Shown here piece after piece: positions 62,660 to 64,000 of a stretch of 64,000 nucleotides of DNA. The position numbers were made by a program, and so were the translations under genes. Location of the stretch: NCBI GenBank assembly GCA_031291075.1, contig JARLJS010000095.1, forward strand, positions 1-64,000. Reading direction: 5' to 3'. The stretch's first letter is position 1. Every line of letters starts with the position of its first letter. A model generated the notes under the pieces. It did not search any database and was not told the origin of the DNA. It saw only the letters and a program-made list of their open reading frames with translations. Source of the DNA: Nevskia sp. (lineage in GTDB: Bacteria; Pseudomonadota; Gammaproteobacteria; Nevskiales; Nevskiaceae).

Positions 62660-63028
62660 ATGATCGGTTACGTCACGCTGGGGACCAACAACCTGGAGCG
62701 CGCCGCCGCGTTCTACGACGCGCTGCTGGGCGAGATGGGCGCCAAGCGCATGATGGACTACCCCACCTTCATCATGTGGGCCACCAAGCCGGGCGCCGCC
62801 GGCCTGTGCGCGATCAAGCCGCATGACGGCAAGCCGGCCACGGTGGGCAACGGCGTGATGGTGGCGCTGATGGCGGGCAGCAAGGAGCAGGTGGACGCGC
62901 TGTACAACAAGGCGATCCAGCTCGGCGGCACCGACGAGGGCAAGCCGGGCCCGCGCGGCGACGGTTTCTACGCCGCGTACTTCCGTGACCTTGACGGCAA
63001 CAAGCTGAACTTTTTCTTCATGGGGTGA
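62660..63028 (+). CDS. VOC family protein (glyoxalase/bleomycin resistance-like)
   Basis: YVTLGTNNLERAAAFYDALLGEMGAKRM; FYAAYFRDLDGNKLNFFFMG. Confidence 0.92.
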   Translation: MIGYVTLGTNNLERAAAFYDALLGEMGAKRMMDYPTFIMWATKPGAAGLCAIKPHDGKPATVGNGVMVALMAGSKEQVDALYNKAIQLGGTDEGKPGPRGDGFYAAYFRDLDGNKLNFFFMG

Positions 63029-63060
63029 GGTTCCGAACGCTCGGCCGTTGATTAATTTTT

Positions 63061-63144
63061 CGTCATTCCCGCGAAGGCGGGAATCCATTTTTCGTTTGCA
63101 CGAAGCCTGAAGCAGAACTGGGTCCCCGCCTTCGCGGGGACGAC
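63061..63144. repeat. Palindromic intergenic repeat (CGTCATTCCCGCGAAGGCGGGAATCCA type)
   Basis: cgtcattcccgcgaaggcgggaatcca ... tgggtccccgccttcgcggggacgac, two paired hairpins between convergent genes. Confidence 0.85.
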
Positions 63145-63163
63145 AGGGCGAGCAGGGCTGCAC

Positions 63164-64000
63164 TCACGCCGCGAACCGCAGCGGGTTGTAAGGCGCCGGG
63201 TCGAGGCTCGGCGCCCGCCCGGTCAGCAGCTCGGTCACCATCTGCGCGGTGACCGCCGACAGGCTCACCCCCAGCATGCCGTGCCCGGTGGCCAGCCACA
63301 GGTTCTGCAGGCGCGGGGCGCGGCCGATGATCGGCAGGTCGTCGTAGGTCATCGGCCGCCAGCCGTACCACTGCTCCTCCTCGCGCGGGCCTTCCGGCTC
63401 CTCCAGGTATTCGGCGGCGCCGCGCCGCAGGGCCTGCAGCCGCGTCGGATTGAGCGTGTCGTCGTAGCCGGAGAACTCCATCGTACTGCCCAGCCGGTAG
63501 CCGCTGCCCCAGGCGGTGACGCACACACCGCGCTCCTTCAGCACCAGCGGCACCGACGGCGCGCGCTGCGGGCGGGCGTAGGTGATGCTGTAGCCCTTGC
63601 CGGGCTGGATCGGCAGCTTGAGCCCGAGCTGCCGGCCGAGCTGCGGCGACCAGGCGCCGAGCGCGAACACCACCTCGCCGGCCTCGAACTCGCCCTTGGC
63701 CGTCACCGTGCCGGCCAGGCGCTCGCCGTCGACGCGGAAGCCCTGCACCGCGGTGTGCTCCTCGATGCGGCCGCCGCCGGCCAGCACCGCCCGCCGCAGT
63801 TCGGCCACGTAGCGGTCCGGCCGCAGGCGGGCGTCGCCCGGGTGCCAGTGGCCGCCGGCCATGCCGGGCTTCAGCGCCGGCTCCTTCGCCTGTACGGCGG
63901 CGCCGTCGAGCCGCTGCGCCGGCACGCCGACCTCGCGCAGCATGTCGTATTCCGCCTGCGCCCGCTCGAAGGCCCGCGCCTCGCGCCAGACGTAGAGCAT
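63164..64000 (-). CDS. dadA: D-amino acid dehydrogenase small subunit (truncated by window edge)
   Basis: PGKGYSITYARP; GWRPMTYDDLPIIGRAPRLQNLWLATGHGMLGVSLSAVTAQMVTELLTGR. N-terminus lies beyond 64000. Confidence 0.9.
   Translation of the reverse strand: MLYVWREARAFERAQAEYDMLREVGVPAQRLDGAAVQAKEPALKPGMAGGHWHPGDARLRPDRYVAELRRAVLAGGGRIEEHTAVQGFRVDGERLAGTVTAKGEFEAGEVVFALGAWSPQLGRQLGLKLPIQPGKGYSITYARPQRAPSVPLVLKERGVCVTAWGSGYRLGSTMEFSGYDDTLNPTRLQALRRGAAEYLEEPEGPREEEQWYGWRPMTYDDLPIIGRAPRLQNLWLATGHGMLGVSLSAVTAQMVTELLTGRAPSLDPAPYNPLRFAA

Overview
This looks like a 64 kb chromosomal window from a high-GC gammaproteobacterium. The lineage is inferred from gene order (metW-metX-yggT-proC, zapA-6S RNA-fau, groESL), so it is only a guess. 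The gene density is typical of a chromosome. I found no rRNA operon, CRISPR array, prophage or intact transposase. Most genes are housekeeping: rmuC, thiS/thiG, trmB, ilvD, ilvA, metX/metW, proC, hemH, a degQ-type protease, sohB, groES/groEL and dadA (truncated by the window edge). There is one tRNA-Gly(CCC). A 6S RNA, absent from the ORF track, can be called from its closing stem and its position between zapA and the 5-formyl-THF cyclo-ligase gene. The most interesting region is about 52.8-58.5 kb on the + strand. It runs ECF sigma factor, zf-HC2 anti-sigma, S8 subtilase lipoprotein, Ser-rich TIGR03118-type lipoprotein, cytochrome c5-like protein, then an N-terminal-heme outer-membrane barrel resembling Cyc2-type cytochrome-porins. 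The anti-sigma's C-terminal tail resembles the prodomain-like region of the adjacent protease, which suggests a protease-gated switch. Other notable items: a 267-bp MITE-like element with a perfect 34-bp inverted repeat and two nested hairpins that exactly fills the prk/aldo-keto reductase gap; a palindrome-rich spacer splitting thiS from thiG; several dispersed palindromic repeats; tandem paralogous lipoproteins; an S8-like protein whose His motif appears to be replaced by DEGR; and an HTTM-DCC fusion.
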